NCBI GenBank assembly: GCA_963850605.1
Contig: CAWKLX010000002.1
Location: 508,684 to 572,683, forward strand
Length of the DNA stretch: 64,000 nucleotides
Direction: 5' to 3'
Origin: BOG-908 sp963850605
GTDB taxonomy: Bacteria > Pseudomonadota > Alphaproteobacteria > Acetobacterales > Acetobacteraceae
Shown here: positions 47,195 to 55,021 of the stretch, in pieces
How positions within the stretch are numbered: the first letter of the stretch is position 1
Layout of the letters: each line of letters begins with the position of its first letter
The notes under the pieces: generated by a model
Seen by the model: only the letters and a program-made list of their open reading frames with translations
Database searches by the model: none
Told to the model about the DNA's origin: nothing
Position numbers and translations under genes: made by a program

Positions 47195-47215
47195 CCTGGG
47201 CGGCCACACGCGCGA

Positions 47216-48517
47216 TCAGTGGCCGACCATGGCCATGTGGGCCGAGGCGAGGCCGATCACCCCGCCACCCGCGCTGTCCTGGGTGAAGGTGAACGCGTTG
47301 CTGGCGTAGCTGCCCGCCAGCAGCAGCGTGTCCACCACATGACCGCCCGAGGTCAGACTCAGCACATCGGTGCTGGCGTTGAACCCCATGCCGTCGATCC
47401 CGGCCATGGTGATCGTGTCGCCCGCCGCAAAGCCGGCAATGGTCGCGTGGTCGGCGACACCGTGTGCCAGCGACAGCGTGCCGTCACTTCCATCGAAGGA
47501 GATGCGGGGCACGCCGATGCTGGCGCCATTGATCGCCAGCGTGCTGCCGGCCGCGATGTGCACCTGGCCGCTGCCGGAGATCGAGCTGTTCAGCACCAGC
47601 GTACCGCCGCTGGCCGTGACACTCCCGCCATCGGTGATGCCGGCCGAATGCTGCCCGGCCGCACCCACCGAGACCGTGCCGAAGCCGGACAGCGTGCCCC
47701 CGTTCAGCATCAGTCCCGGATACGCGTTGGCAACGTTCAACGTGCCGCCGAATAGATTTGCCGAACTGCCCATCGATATCTTCAGCGACTGCACCACCGA
47801 GAAGGTGCTGCCGGCTTCGATGTTGATCGTGCCGGTGCCGATGCCGGTGCCGGCCGGCGGTGGCGTATCGGTGTCGACACCGTTGCCGCCGATGATGGCG
47901 AAGGTGCCGACCGACAGGGTCGAGCCGCCGGACAGGGTTACACTGCCCACGCCACCCTTGTTGGCGCCGATGCCGAAGCAGTAGCCGACGGTCACCTGGC
48001 TCGCATCGCTGACGGTCAGTGTGCCGATGCCCGACAGGCCAACGAACATGCGGTCGCTATTGTGCCAGACGGCGTCATCGACGGTCATGGTGCCTTGGCT
48101 GTGCAGATGCTGGCCGATCTTGCCGTCACGCGTGGCAAGCACCGGCCGAGTCGCGCCATCACCCTGTACGTGCACTGTTCCGACTGCGTCCTTGCCGACA
48201 ATCAGGCCGCCCGCATCATGCAGCGCCGAGGTCGACGTGAAATTCGCCACAGCCCCGTCACACACCATGAAGCTGTTGCAGTGGTTGGTGGACATGGTGC
48301 TGAGCGTGCCGTTGATGGTGACCTGCTCATTTCCCAGCATCATCATCCGGTACACGCCAAAGCTGGTGTCCAGCTCGGCGCCGGTCGTCAGCAGCCCGAT
48401 GCTGGACGTGGTGTTGGGCACCACGCCGCCCATCCAATTGGCCGGATCAGACCAATTGCCGGTCTGGCCTTGGCCACTGAAGGTGACCGTTCCCTTGGGA
48501 AGCCCGCTATGTGACAT
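47216..48517 (-). CDS. beta-strand-repeat protein, first of a tandem pair
   Basis: 433 residues of Gly/Ser/Thr-rich short repeats (for example GSVTLSGGSTLSVGTFAIIG, GTLVLNSSISGSGQVHI), opening with SGQGQTGNWSDPANWMGG, a motif I know from autotransporter-like passenger proteins. It should form a beta-solenoid. No signal peptide or autotransporter barrel is seen, so type I secretion by a C-terminal signal (ASAHMAMVGH end) is possible but inferred. It is about 60% alike by eye to the upstream paralogue 48642-49934, clearly a duplication. Function unknown; surface adhesin or matrix protein is a guess. Confidence 0.75.
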   Translation of the reverse strand: MSHSGLPKGTVTFSGQGQTGNWSDPANWMGGVVPNTTSSIGLLTTGAELDTSFGVYRMMMLGNEQVTINGTLSTMSTNHCNSFMVCDGAVANFTSTSALHDAGGLIVGKDAVGTVHVQGDGATRPVLATRDGKIGQHLHSQGTMTVDDAVWHNSDRMFVGLSGIGTLTVSDASQVTVGYCFGIGANKGGVGSVTLSGGSTLSVGTFAIIGGNGVDTDTPPPAGTGIGTGTINIEAGSTFSVVQSLKISMGSSANLFGGTLNVANAYPGLMLNGGTLSGFGTVSVGAAGQHSAGITDGGSVTASGGTLVLNSSISGSGQVHIAAGSTLAINGASIGVPRISFDGSDGTLSLAHGVADHATIAGFAAGDTITMAGIDGMGFNASTDVLSLTSGGHVVDTLLLAGSYASNAFTFTQDSAGGGVIGLASAHMAMVGH

Positions 48518-48641
48518 CTGAAGTCCTGTAATCCCCTGTCAGAGACACAAGGATGACGCGAAAGCTTTGCCATCGCGTTAACGTCTCATGTTGTAGATGG
48601 AATGGTCCGGCCCGCGCGCGGGAGGGCCGGACCGCACCCAA

Positions 48642-49934
48642 TCAATGCCCTATCGTCGCCATGTGCGTCGACGCGAAGCCGATCACCGCGCCCGCGCTCG
48701 TTTCCGTCAGGGAAAAGGCGGTGCTCGCATACGTGCCCGTGAGCTGCAGCTGATCGACGACATGGCCGCCCGAACTCAGGCTCAGTACGTCGGTGCTGGC
48801 GTTGAAACTCATCGCGTCCACGCCGGCCATCAGAATGCTGTCGCCCGCGGCGAAGCCGGTAATCGTTGCATGGTCGGCGATGCCGTGGGCCAGGTCGAGC
48901 GTGCCGTTGCTGCCGGTAAACGCGATGCTGGGCACGCCGATGCTATGGCCGTTGATGGCGAGCGTGCTGCCGGACGCGATCTGCAGCGCCCCTGTGCCGG
49001 CAATCGAACTGTTCAGCACCAGCGTGCCGCCGCTGGCGGTCACCACGCCGTTATCGGTGATCCCGGCCGAATTCTGCCCCGCTGGCCCGACCGATACGGT
49101 GCCGTAGCCGGACAACGCGCCGGACAGCATCAGGCCGGGATACGCGTTGCCCACACTCACGGTGCCGCCCGCCAGCGTCACCGTGCTGCCCGCCGAAACC
49201 TGCAGCGACATCGCCGCGGAGAAAGTGCTGCCCGCGCCCACCGTCAGTGTGCCGGTGCCGGTGCCGGTGCCGGGCGGCGGCGGCGTATCGGTATCGATGC
49301 CGTTGCCGCCGATGATAGCGAACGTGCCGACCGACAAGGTCGATCCGCCCGACAAGGTCACATGGCCGGTGCCGCCCAGATTCGCGCCGATGCCGAAACA
49401 GGCCGCCACGCTCACATGCGTGCCGGCGCTTTCCGTCAGGTTGCCGATACCGGACAGGCCCACGAACATGCGATCACTGACGTTCCAGACCGCATCGTTC
49501 AGCGTCATGGTGCCATTGCTGTTCTGGTGCTGGCCGATCTTGCCGTCGCGCGAGTTCAGCACGGGATGTGCGGCACCGTTTCCGATCGCGGAGAACGTGC
49601 CGGTCGCCTCAACACCCACGATCAGCCCGCCGGCGTCGTTCAGCACCGATGTCGAGGTGAAATTCGTCGTCGCGTTGTCGCAGACCATGAAGCTGCGGCA
49701 CAGATTGGTCGAGGTCGTGGTCAGCGTGCCGTTGATGGTCAGTGTCTCGTTACCGAGCACCATCATGTTGAACACGGAAAAACTGCTGTTCAGCGTTTCA
49801 TTCGCGTTGAACAGGGCGGTGGAGGATGTGGTGTTCGGCAGGACGTTGCCGGTCCAGTTGGCCGGGTCGGACCAATTGCCGGCCTGACCGTGGCCGCTGA
49901 ACATAATCGAGCCGTTGGGGAGTGTGCTTGCCAT
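48642..49934 (-). CDS. beta-strand-repeat protein, second of a tandem pair
   Basis: 430 residues from the ATG at 49934 (MASTLPNGSIMFSGHGQAGN). Same order of motifs as its neighbour: WSDPANWTG, NDAGGLIVG, GKIGQHQNS, RMFVGLSGIGNL, CFGIGAN, DTDTPPPPGTGTGTGTL, YPGLMLSG, HATITGFAAGD and the C-terminal STHMATIGH. Cys residues in CRSFMVCD and CFGIGAN are shared. No signal peptide. Both may be transcribed together; the 124-base gap shows no terminator. Conserved ends and diverged repeats argue for an old duplication under selection. Confidence 0.75.
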   Translation of the reverse strand: MASTLPNGSIMFSGHGQAGNWSDPANWTGNVLPNTTSSTALFNANETLNSSFSVFNMMVLGNETLTINGTLTTTSTNLCRSFMVCDNATTNFTSTSVLNDAGGLIVGVEATGTFSAIGNGAAHPVLNSRDGKIGQHQNSNGTMTLNDAVWNVSDRMFVGLSGIGNLTESAGTHVSVAACFGIGANLGGTGHVTLSGGSTLSVGTFAIIGGNGIDTDTPPPPGTGTGTGTLTVGAGSTFSAAMSLQVSAGSTVTLAGGTVSVGNAYPGLMLSGALSGYGTVSVGPAGQNSAGITDNGVVTASGGTLVLNSSIAGTGALQIASGSTLAINGHSIGVPSIAFTGSNGTLDLAHGIADHATITGFAAGDSILMAGVDAMSFNASTDVLSLSSGGHVVDQLQLTGTYASTAFSLTETSAGAVIGFASTHMATIGH

Positions 49935-50054
49935 TGTCGCAATCCGTTGCTGTCGTTTCCGATAGGCGCAGGATGGCGGCGGGGACTTACGCACTTATTA
50001 AAGCGGATCGCACGGCATGAGGCGCTCGCGCGTTTGTGAGACGGTTTGGTCGTG

Positions 50055-50444
50055 TCAGTCACATCCGGCAAGCTGGATGTCGTACACAGGATGTTCCAGC
50101 ATGTTTGCCGCCGGCTCGTTTTGCAGGATCCAGCCGTCGAAATCGGGCGCGCCCTGACGGCTGTCGGTAACCGACAGATGCGCGGCCGCGTCACGAGGTA
50201 GATCGTCCGGTCGCACGGCACAGGCACGCAGCGTGATGGACAGCGTTTGCAGCCGCGCCGTCTCGCCCACCTTCAGGCTGAGCGATTGCACGGTGGAATC
50301 GATCTTGTCGAGCACGCGTACAGTGCCCGCTTGGCGCTGCACCCAGCTGTCAGGCGGCGAAATGGTGGGCGGTGCCACGATATCGGCCGCATGCGCCGGC
50401 AGGCTGGCCAGGGAGGCGAGCACCAGGGCATGGCCGATGTTCAT
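50055..50444 (-). CDS. DUF2155 domain periplasmic protein
   Basis: 129 residues with a signal peptide (ALVLASLASLPAHAAD) and the DUF2155 core: VRVLDKIDSTVQSLSLKVGE, LSITLRACAVRPDDLP, and FDGWILQNEPAANMLEHPVYDIQLAGC with its conserved Cys pair. Function unknown. The gene is regularly found with mlaD and NDUFA12 in alphaproteobacteria, as here, which hints at an envelope role. It overlaps the next upstream gene by 4 bases. Confidence 0.88.
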   Translation of the reverse strand: MNIGHALVLASLASLPAHAADIVAPPTISPPDSWVQRQAGTVRVLDKIDSTVQSLSLKVGETARLQTLSITLRACAVRPDDLPRDAAAHLSVTDSRQGAPDFDGWILQNEPAANMLEHPVYDIQLAGCD

Positions 50445-50647
50445 TGGCGTGGAGCGCTCAGACCGGTGACAAGATCGGCGATGGCGCGGCGCATGAACGC
50501 CTCGTCCACGCCCATCAGCAGCGCATCCTCGAACGCGTCCTGCATCACGTGGCGCAGCTCCTCGAAATTCTCGTCGAGCACGGTGACTTTGTCGCGGCAG
50601 GATACAGGCTCGCCATCCGCCTGTGGCCAGATCTTCGGGCGCGTCAC
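50441..50647 (-). CDS. small conserved cytosolic protein
   Basis: 68 residues without signal or membrane segments: MTRPKIWPQADGEPVSCRDK, then VLDENFEELRHVMQDAFEDA and MRRAIADLVTGLSAPRQ. The FEELRHVMQDAFEDALLMGV segment is typical of a small protein that alphaproteobacteria encode beside mlaD. No function is known. It overlaps both neighbours by 4 bases, so it belongs to the NDUFA12-mlaD-DUF2155 operon. Confidence 0.72.
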   Translation of the reverse strand: MTRPKIWPQADGEPVSCRDKVTVLDENFEELRHVMQDAFEDALLMGVDEAFMRRAIADLVTGLSAPRQ

Positions 50648-51135
50648 TTAAGCCCTGTGCCGCTTTTGTCGGGCGCCTTGTCGCTTTTACCGGTGCTGCC
50701 GAAAATGTATTTTCCGATCAGCGCCTCCAGATTGACGGAGCCTTGAGTGATGGTGACCTGGCCGCCCGGCTTCAGCATCGTGTCATCGCCGCCCGAGGCG
50801 AGTGCGATGTATTTCCCGCCCAGCAGCCCGTCCGTCGCGATCGTCGCACTGCTGTCCGTGGTCAGCGACACGCCCTGCTGTACACTGAACGTCACGTCGG
50901 CCTGGAAATTCTTGGTGTCGAGCGTGATCGCCTCCACGCTGCCGACCTTGACGCCCGCGACCCTGACATCGGCGCCACTGGACAGGCCGTCGGCATGGTC
51001 GAAGGCTGCGTGGAGCTCGTAGCCCGCCTTGCCGAGGTGCTGGCCGGTATTGGCCACGGCGAACACCAGGAAGCTGCCAGCGACAAGCAGCACGGCCGCC
51101 CCCGTCCCGATCTCGATGGCACTATGCCTGGCCAT
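50644..51135 (-). CDS. mlaD: outer-membrane lipid asymmetry protein MlaD (MCE domain)
   Basis: MlaD forms the periplasmic hexamer of the Mla phospholipid transporter. 163 residues: an N-terminal anchor (IEIGTGAAVLLVAGSFLVFAVA), then the MCE domain with YELHAAFDHADGLSSGADVRVAGVKVGSV and the pore-loop region DGLLGGKYIALASGG. The C-terminus GSTGKSDKAPDKSG is a loose tail. The other Mla genes are not adjacent, although HpnM elsewhere in the window is an MlaC-like protein. It overlaps the next gene downstream as ATGA. Confidence 0.93.
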   Translation of the reverse strand: MARHSAIEIGTGAAVLLVAGSFLVFAVANTGQHLGKAGYELHAAFDHADGLSSGADVRVAGVKVGSVEAITLDTKNFQADVTFSVQQGVSLTTDSSATIATDGLLGGKYIALASGGDDTMLKPGGQVTITQGSVNLEALIGKYIFGSTGKSDKAPDKSGTGLK

Positions 51136-51140
51136 GGCCC

Positions 51141-51500
51141 CTAAGACCCCGGCGTCCAGGATTCGTAGTCGCCGGTGGCCGCCGCGCGGTGGCCACCCTT
51201 GTAATCATGGCCGGGTGGGCGATAGGCGGCCGGCGTTCCTGTCAAATTGGGCAGAGGGGGTTTCTGCCAGGCGTGACGAGGGGATGGAACCAGCGGTGCG
51301 TCGGTCGTGTGGCGCAGCCACGCCTGCCATTCGGGCGGCACGGCCGTCGCCTCGCGCGGGCGCGCGGCGAACATCACCCAGCGGCGCCGCCGCATGCCGC
51401 GCGCCGGCTCCCGGCGGTCTGTGTAATAGCGGTTGCCCAAGAAGTCCTGTCCCACGGGGACACCGCGGACCAGCGTAAACAGCCAGGTGCCAATCGTCAT
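51141..51500 (-). CDS. NADH:ubiquinone oxidoreductase accessory subunit NDUFA12-like
   Basis: The bacterial homologue of the complex I accessory subunit B17.2/NDUFA12, shared by alphaproteobacteria and mitochondria. 119 residues from the ATG at 51500. GTWLFTLVRGVPVGQDFLGNRYY, RRRRWVMFAARPREATAVPPEW, WLRHTTDAPL and a Pro-rich end with YRPPGHDYKGGHR match the family. It is 5 bases upstream of mlaD, the first gene of that operon. The much longer open frame to 52058 is an antisense shadow. Confidence 0.93.
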   Translation of the reverse strand: MTIGTWLFTLVRGVPVGQDFLGNRYYTDRREPARGMRRRRWVMFAARPREATAVPPEWQAWLRHTTDAPLVPSPRHAWQKPPLPNLTGTPAAYRPPGHDYKGGHRAAATGDYESWTPGS

Positions 51501-51653
51501 GCGCCGTCTATAGAGGCGCAGGCCCGACGGGCGCAACGCGATGGCTGGCGAGAGACGGGGCTGGGCGGCCCAACCCAACATTGTGTGGTCGCCCTGCCGA
51601 AAAGCCCAAAATCTGTGTTTGCTGGACAATGTATTCATGCTTACGTGCCGTTC

Positions 51654-53114
51654 ATGAAAGCAATGCGCCTGTGGCAGGGTGTGCGGATGCGCCAGGTTGC
51701 GGCTGCCCCGGAGCCGGACCAGCCGGAAAGACTGGTGACCCTGCCAGTCACGTGGGACGATCGGGCGGCGCAGGCACTGGCCGCGTTGCTGCCGGGCCCA
51801 GGGCTTGTCAGCCTTGCTGCCGGCGCCTCGGTGTGGCTGGGCCTGATCGCGGCGCGCGCGCGCCAGGTCGGGCGGGGCGAAGATATCGTAGTAGAGCTGC
51901 AACGTCTTCTGCACCGGCGCCAGGCATCCCCCAATGCGGCTATATGGCGAGGTGAGACAGGCACACCCGGCTACTGCCTGAACGTGGCGGCCTTTTACGA
52001 CCCTGCCTCCGGGTTCGATTCGGGTGCGTTCGCCCGCGCCGCCGGGGCCGCCGCCCATGCGTGCCGCCTGCTGGCGCCGTGTGCCCAGGCCTACGCGATC
52101 GGGGTATCCGGGCTAGATGACCTGTTGGCGCGCGCAGGGTTGCTTTACGACAGCCCGGCCGCGCGCGACGTAGCGGCGTGTCTGGCGGCACTGCTGCGCG
52201 CCAGCGTGGATCGCGCGTTGGAGGGCGAGCAGCGCGACCTGCTGGCCACCGGCCCGGACTGGCCAGCACCGCCGGCCGCATGCGCGCTGCCGGGCCTCGC
52301 GGAGGCGGCACGCGGCGCCTGGCGGGCAGTGCGCCAAGTGCCGGGCGCCAATCCCGCCACCGGCGTATTCCCGCCCGGACCGGCAGATGCGCTGCTGGGC
52401 GTGGAGACGGGCGGGATCGCCCCGGCCTTCTCGCCGGTGCGCGACCAGCATTTGACGCGCGCAGCCCAGGACCGGCTGGCAGCCGCCAGTCTTTCGCCCG
52501 AGGCGGCGCTGGCGCGGGTGTTGGAGGGTGAAAGCCCGTTCTCCGCCGCCGGCCAGGCCGCATACGACGCCATGCGTCAGGCGGTGGCGCCGTTTCTGGA
52601 GCGGGTCGAGCCCGTGCCCACCTCCCTGCCGTCCCCCTGTCCCATGCGAGCGGCACCCTCGCCTGCCATTCGAAGAAAGCTGCCGCCGCGGCCAGGCGGC
52701 ATGCTGCGGCGTGTCCAGGTGGGAGGCCACCCGTTGGCGCTGCGCACCGCCGAGTTCGAGGATGGGCGGCTCGGCGAAATCAGCCTGAGCCTGCCGCGCG
52801 AGAGTGCCGCCGTTCGGGGCTTGGCCGAGTGTTTCGCGCAGGCCGTGAGCCTGGGTCTTCAGCACGGTGTAGCCCTGGAGGAGTTTGTCGACGCGTTCGC
52901 GCTGACGAGCTTCGGCCCTTCCGGGGCGGTGCAGGGGGATTCGGAAGTGGAACGGGCCACATCGGTGCTGGACTATGTGTTCCGCGAGGTGTCGGCCACG
53001 TATCTGCATCGGACGCTGCCGCCGATTGCCGCCGAGGATCCCCCGCCCTCCACAGCGCCCCTCCTGCCGCTGGACCTACCCCCGAAACGCCGCGCGCTCA
53101 GGCTGGTGGCCTAA
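51654..53114 (+). CDS. TSCPD-domain protein, degenerate class II ribonucleotide-reductase-like
   Basis: About 486 residues. Roughly 345-470 are the TSCPD/NrdJ C-terminal region: RRKLPPRPGGMLRRVQVGG, LRTAEFEDGRLGEISLSL, VSLGLQHGVALEEFVDAF and ATSVLDYVFREVSATYL. Earlier parts also echo NrdJ (AIGVSGLDDLLARAGLLYDS; ETGGIAPAFSPVRDQHL). The B12-dependent enzyme is normally over twice as long; the N-terminal catalytic part and active-site Cys array are not seen. It may be a pseudoenzyme. The start (ATG 51654, 51663 or 51687) is uncertain. A real nrdJ or nrdAB must lie elsewhere. Confidence 0.8.
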   Translation: MKAMRLWQGVRMRQVAAAPEPDQPERLVTLPVTWDDRAAQALAALLPGPGLVSLAAGASVWLGLIAARARQVGRGEDIVVELQRLLHRRQASPNAAIWRGETGTPGYCLNVAAFYDPASGFDSGAFARAAGAAAHACRLLAPCAQAYAIGVSGLDDLLARAGLLYDSPAARDVAACLAALLRASVDRALEGEQRDLLATGPDWPAPPAACALPGLAEAARGAWRAVRQVPGANPATGVFPPGPADALLGVETGGIAPAFSPVRDQHLTRAAQDRLAAASLSPEAALARVLEGESPFSAAGQAAYDAMRQAVAPFLERVEPVPTSLPSPCPMRAAPSPAIRRKLPPRPGGMLRRVQVGGHPLALRTAEFEDGRLGEISLSLPRESAAVRGLAECFAQAVSLGLQHGVALEEFVDAFALTSFGPSGAVQGDSEVERATSVLDYVFREVSATYLHRTLPPIAAEDPPPSTAPLLPLDLPPKRRALRLVA

Positions 53115-53155
53115 GCGCAAAAAGCCGGAAGCATCGTCGACGCTCAAACAAGGAA

Positions 53156-53219
53156 AAGTCTTTTGCTTCTTTTCTTCAGAAAAGAAGTCCTTCCTTCTTG
53201 AAAGAAAGAAGCAAAGAAC
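53156..53219. repeat. intergenic CTTCTTTTCT hairpin element, copy B
   Basis: Same two-hairpin layout as copy A, with the first 32 bases identical. It lies exactly between two convergent gene ends (the TSCPD protein and the HpnL-like gene), where a bidirectional terminator would be expected. Confidence 0.6.
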
Positions 53220-53229
53220 TTTCTTAGCT

Positions 53230-54165
53230 TTACTTCCTTTGCCACGCAACCAAAGCGGGCACGCCCACCAGCGCCTCCCGAAGCCGCTTGAGCACCGACA
53301 AGGCCACGGCCGCCTGCGCCGGCACGCCGAACAAGCCGCAGACCAGCACAAATCCGCCCTCCTGCACGCCCACCGCGCCGGGTACGGCGAAGCCTGCGCT
53401 GCGCGCCGCCATGCCCAGGCTTTCAATAACGGCGGCGTTCAGCAGCGAGACGTGCATGCCCAGCACGGCCAGGATAATCCACACCTCCGCCCCGCCCAGC
53501 GCCCAGCTGAGCGTGTGCAGGCCGAGGGCGCGGGCCAACGCCGCGCGGTCCGCCTGGCGCGCCATCAGGCAGTCGTGCAGCCCGTCGATCGACCAACCGG
53601 CCGCGGCCGGCCAACGTACGGCCAAGCGGGCCATCGCGCGCTCCACAAGGCGCAGCGCGCCAAGCCGCTGAAGCGCTACAAAAACGGCGACCCCGAGCAG
53701 CATCAGGCCCAGTCCCCCCGCCACCCAGTCCAACCAGAAATGGCCGTGGCGCGTGGCCAGCAGCACGCCCACGCCGGCCAACGTGAACAGCAACTGGGAG
53801 GCCGCTTCCAGCGTCAGGTCCAGCACCGTGCCGGCGACTGCCAGGGCGGGCGCCACACCGGACCGCACCAGCAGTCGTGCGCCGGCTACTTGACCGCCGA
53901 TCTGCGCCACCGGCAGCAGCGCGTTGATGCCCTCGCGTATCCAGCGCACGCGCATGATCGTGGCGCGCCCAATGGTGCCGCCGAGCGAGAAGCGCCACGC
54001 CTGCGCCGACAGGAAAAGCTGCACCACGAACAACGTCGCCGTGCCGGGCAACGCCCAACCGCCGAGGGCCACGTCGCGCGCCACCACCGACCATCCGGCC
54101 TGCCACACGATCCAGGCCAGCGCTGCGCAGCCGGCGATGAGCGCCGCCGCGCTGCGCAGGGTCAT
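53230..54165 (-). CDS. hpnL: HpnL-like lysylphosphatidylglycerol synthase-family membrane protein
   Basis: 311 residues with about eight hydrophobic helices of the UPF0104/LPG-synthase TM family. RVRWIREGINALLPVAQIGG and GARLLVRSGVAPALAVAGTVLDLTLEAASQ are the features I associate with HpnL (TIGR03476), a hopanoid-linked transport-type protein. AVPGAVGVQEGGFVLVCGLFG is the C-terminal signature. It is about 17 kb away from the other hpn genes. Function is not proven; hopanoid localisation is an inference from the family. It follows a methyltransferase gene by 10 bases. Confidence 0.78.
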   Translation of the reverse strand: MTLRSAAALIAGCAALAWIVWQAGWSVVARDVALGGWALPGTATLFVVQLFLSAQAWRFSLGGTIGRATIMRVRWIREGINALLPVAQIGGQVAGARLLVRSGVAPALAVAGTVLDLTLEAASQLLFTLAGVGVLLATRHGHFWLDWVAGGLGLMLLGVAVFVALQRLGALRLVERAMARLAVRWPAAAGWSIDGLHDCLMARQADRAALARALGLHTLSWALGGAEVWIILAVLGMHVSLLNAAVIESLGMAARSAGFAVPGAVGVQEGGFVLVCGLFGVPAQAAVALSVLKRLREALVGVPALVAWQRK

Positions 54166-54175
54166 GTCGGCACGA

Positions 54176-54862
54176 TCAAACCGAGGCGGGCGCCGGCTGC
54201 ACCGATTGGAGCAGGCTGGCCAGGTAGAACGGGCGCCGGTGGCGGGAGACGACCGAGAAACCGGGCGACCAGGCGAACGCGTCGTGTATCCGTCGTGACA
54301 GGCGGGAGTCGCGATCCGCGGAGAAGAAGTAATGGTCGGCGATCAGGCACAGCCCGCCGGGAGCAGCCAGCCGCGCGATGCGGGCGGCGATAGTCTTCAG
54401 GCTCTGGTCATCCACGGCGTCGAGATAATACAGCGTGTCTGCGATCACAATCAGGTCGAACCCGCCGTCCAGCGCCGGATCGAGCGCGGTGACATCGCCT
54501 TGCGCGAACCGCAACCCCGGATGCCCTACCATCCGGGCAGCGGCCTGGTCCACGGCGGCCTGCGCGATGTCCAGCCCCAGCACCTGGCCGGCGACCGCGG
54601 TCAGCGCCAGGCTGAGCGCGCCGATGCCGGAGCCGATGTCCAGAGCGCGGGCGAAGCGGCGGCCTGGCGGCAGCAGCGCCATCAGCCCCTCGTATTTCCA
54701 GCGCTGGTAGAAGTAGCGCGGATCGGCCGAGGCCCAGGGATCGGCGGAGACGCTGTAGGCGTCCTCGAAGGCCGCGCGAGCGCCGGCGCGGGCACGCGTC
54801 TGGGCGATGCGCGCGTCGGTCCGCGCGCTGCGGAGGAACAGGCCGATGTCGCGTGGCGACAT
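54176..54862 (-). CDS. class I SAM-dependent methyltransferase (NodS-like)
   Basis: 228 residues from the ATG at 54862; a GTG at 54922 would add 20. The AdoMet motif is ALDIGSGIGALSLALTAVAG, the acidic loop LGLDIAQAAVD, motif III FDLIVIADTLYYLDAVDD and LAAPGGLCLIADHYFFSA. The SVSADPWASADPRYFYQRWKYEG N-terminal motif resembles NodS/UbiG-type enzymes that methylate amino or glycan groups. Probably one operon with the HpnL-like gene, so a lipid or surface-glycan substrate is possible (inference). Confidence 0.85.
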   Translation of the reverse strand: MSPRDIGLFLRSARTDARIAQTRARAGARAAFEDAYSVSADPWASADPRYFYQRWKYEGLMALLPPGRRFARALDIGSGIGALSLALTAVAGQVLGLDIAQAAVDQAAARMVGHPGLRFAQGDVTALDPALDGGFDLIVIADTLYYLDAVDDQSLKTIAARIARLAAPGGLCLIADHYFFSADRDSRLSRRIHDAFAWSPGFSVVSRHRRPFYLASLLQSVQPAPASV

Positions 54863-55021
54863 AAAAAGCCAACGCCCTTTCGGGGCGGCTTGGATAGGGG
54901 GCACGGGTCGCCTCACGCTCACAGGTTTGTGAGCCTAGCCGGTTCTACGCCGGTCGGCCACCCATGGCGCACTCGGATGGTTGCGGTGCCTTGTGCGCCA
55001 GTATATCATTTCGGTCTCAGA

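Noticed and set aside
51189..51653. Upstream extension of the TSCPD gene
   Set aside because: It runs antisense through the NDUFA12 gene and has no family similarity; the start was set at 51654.
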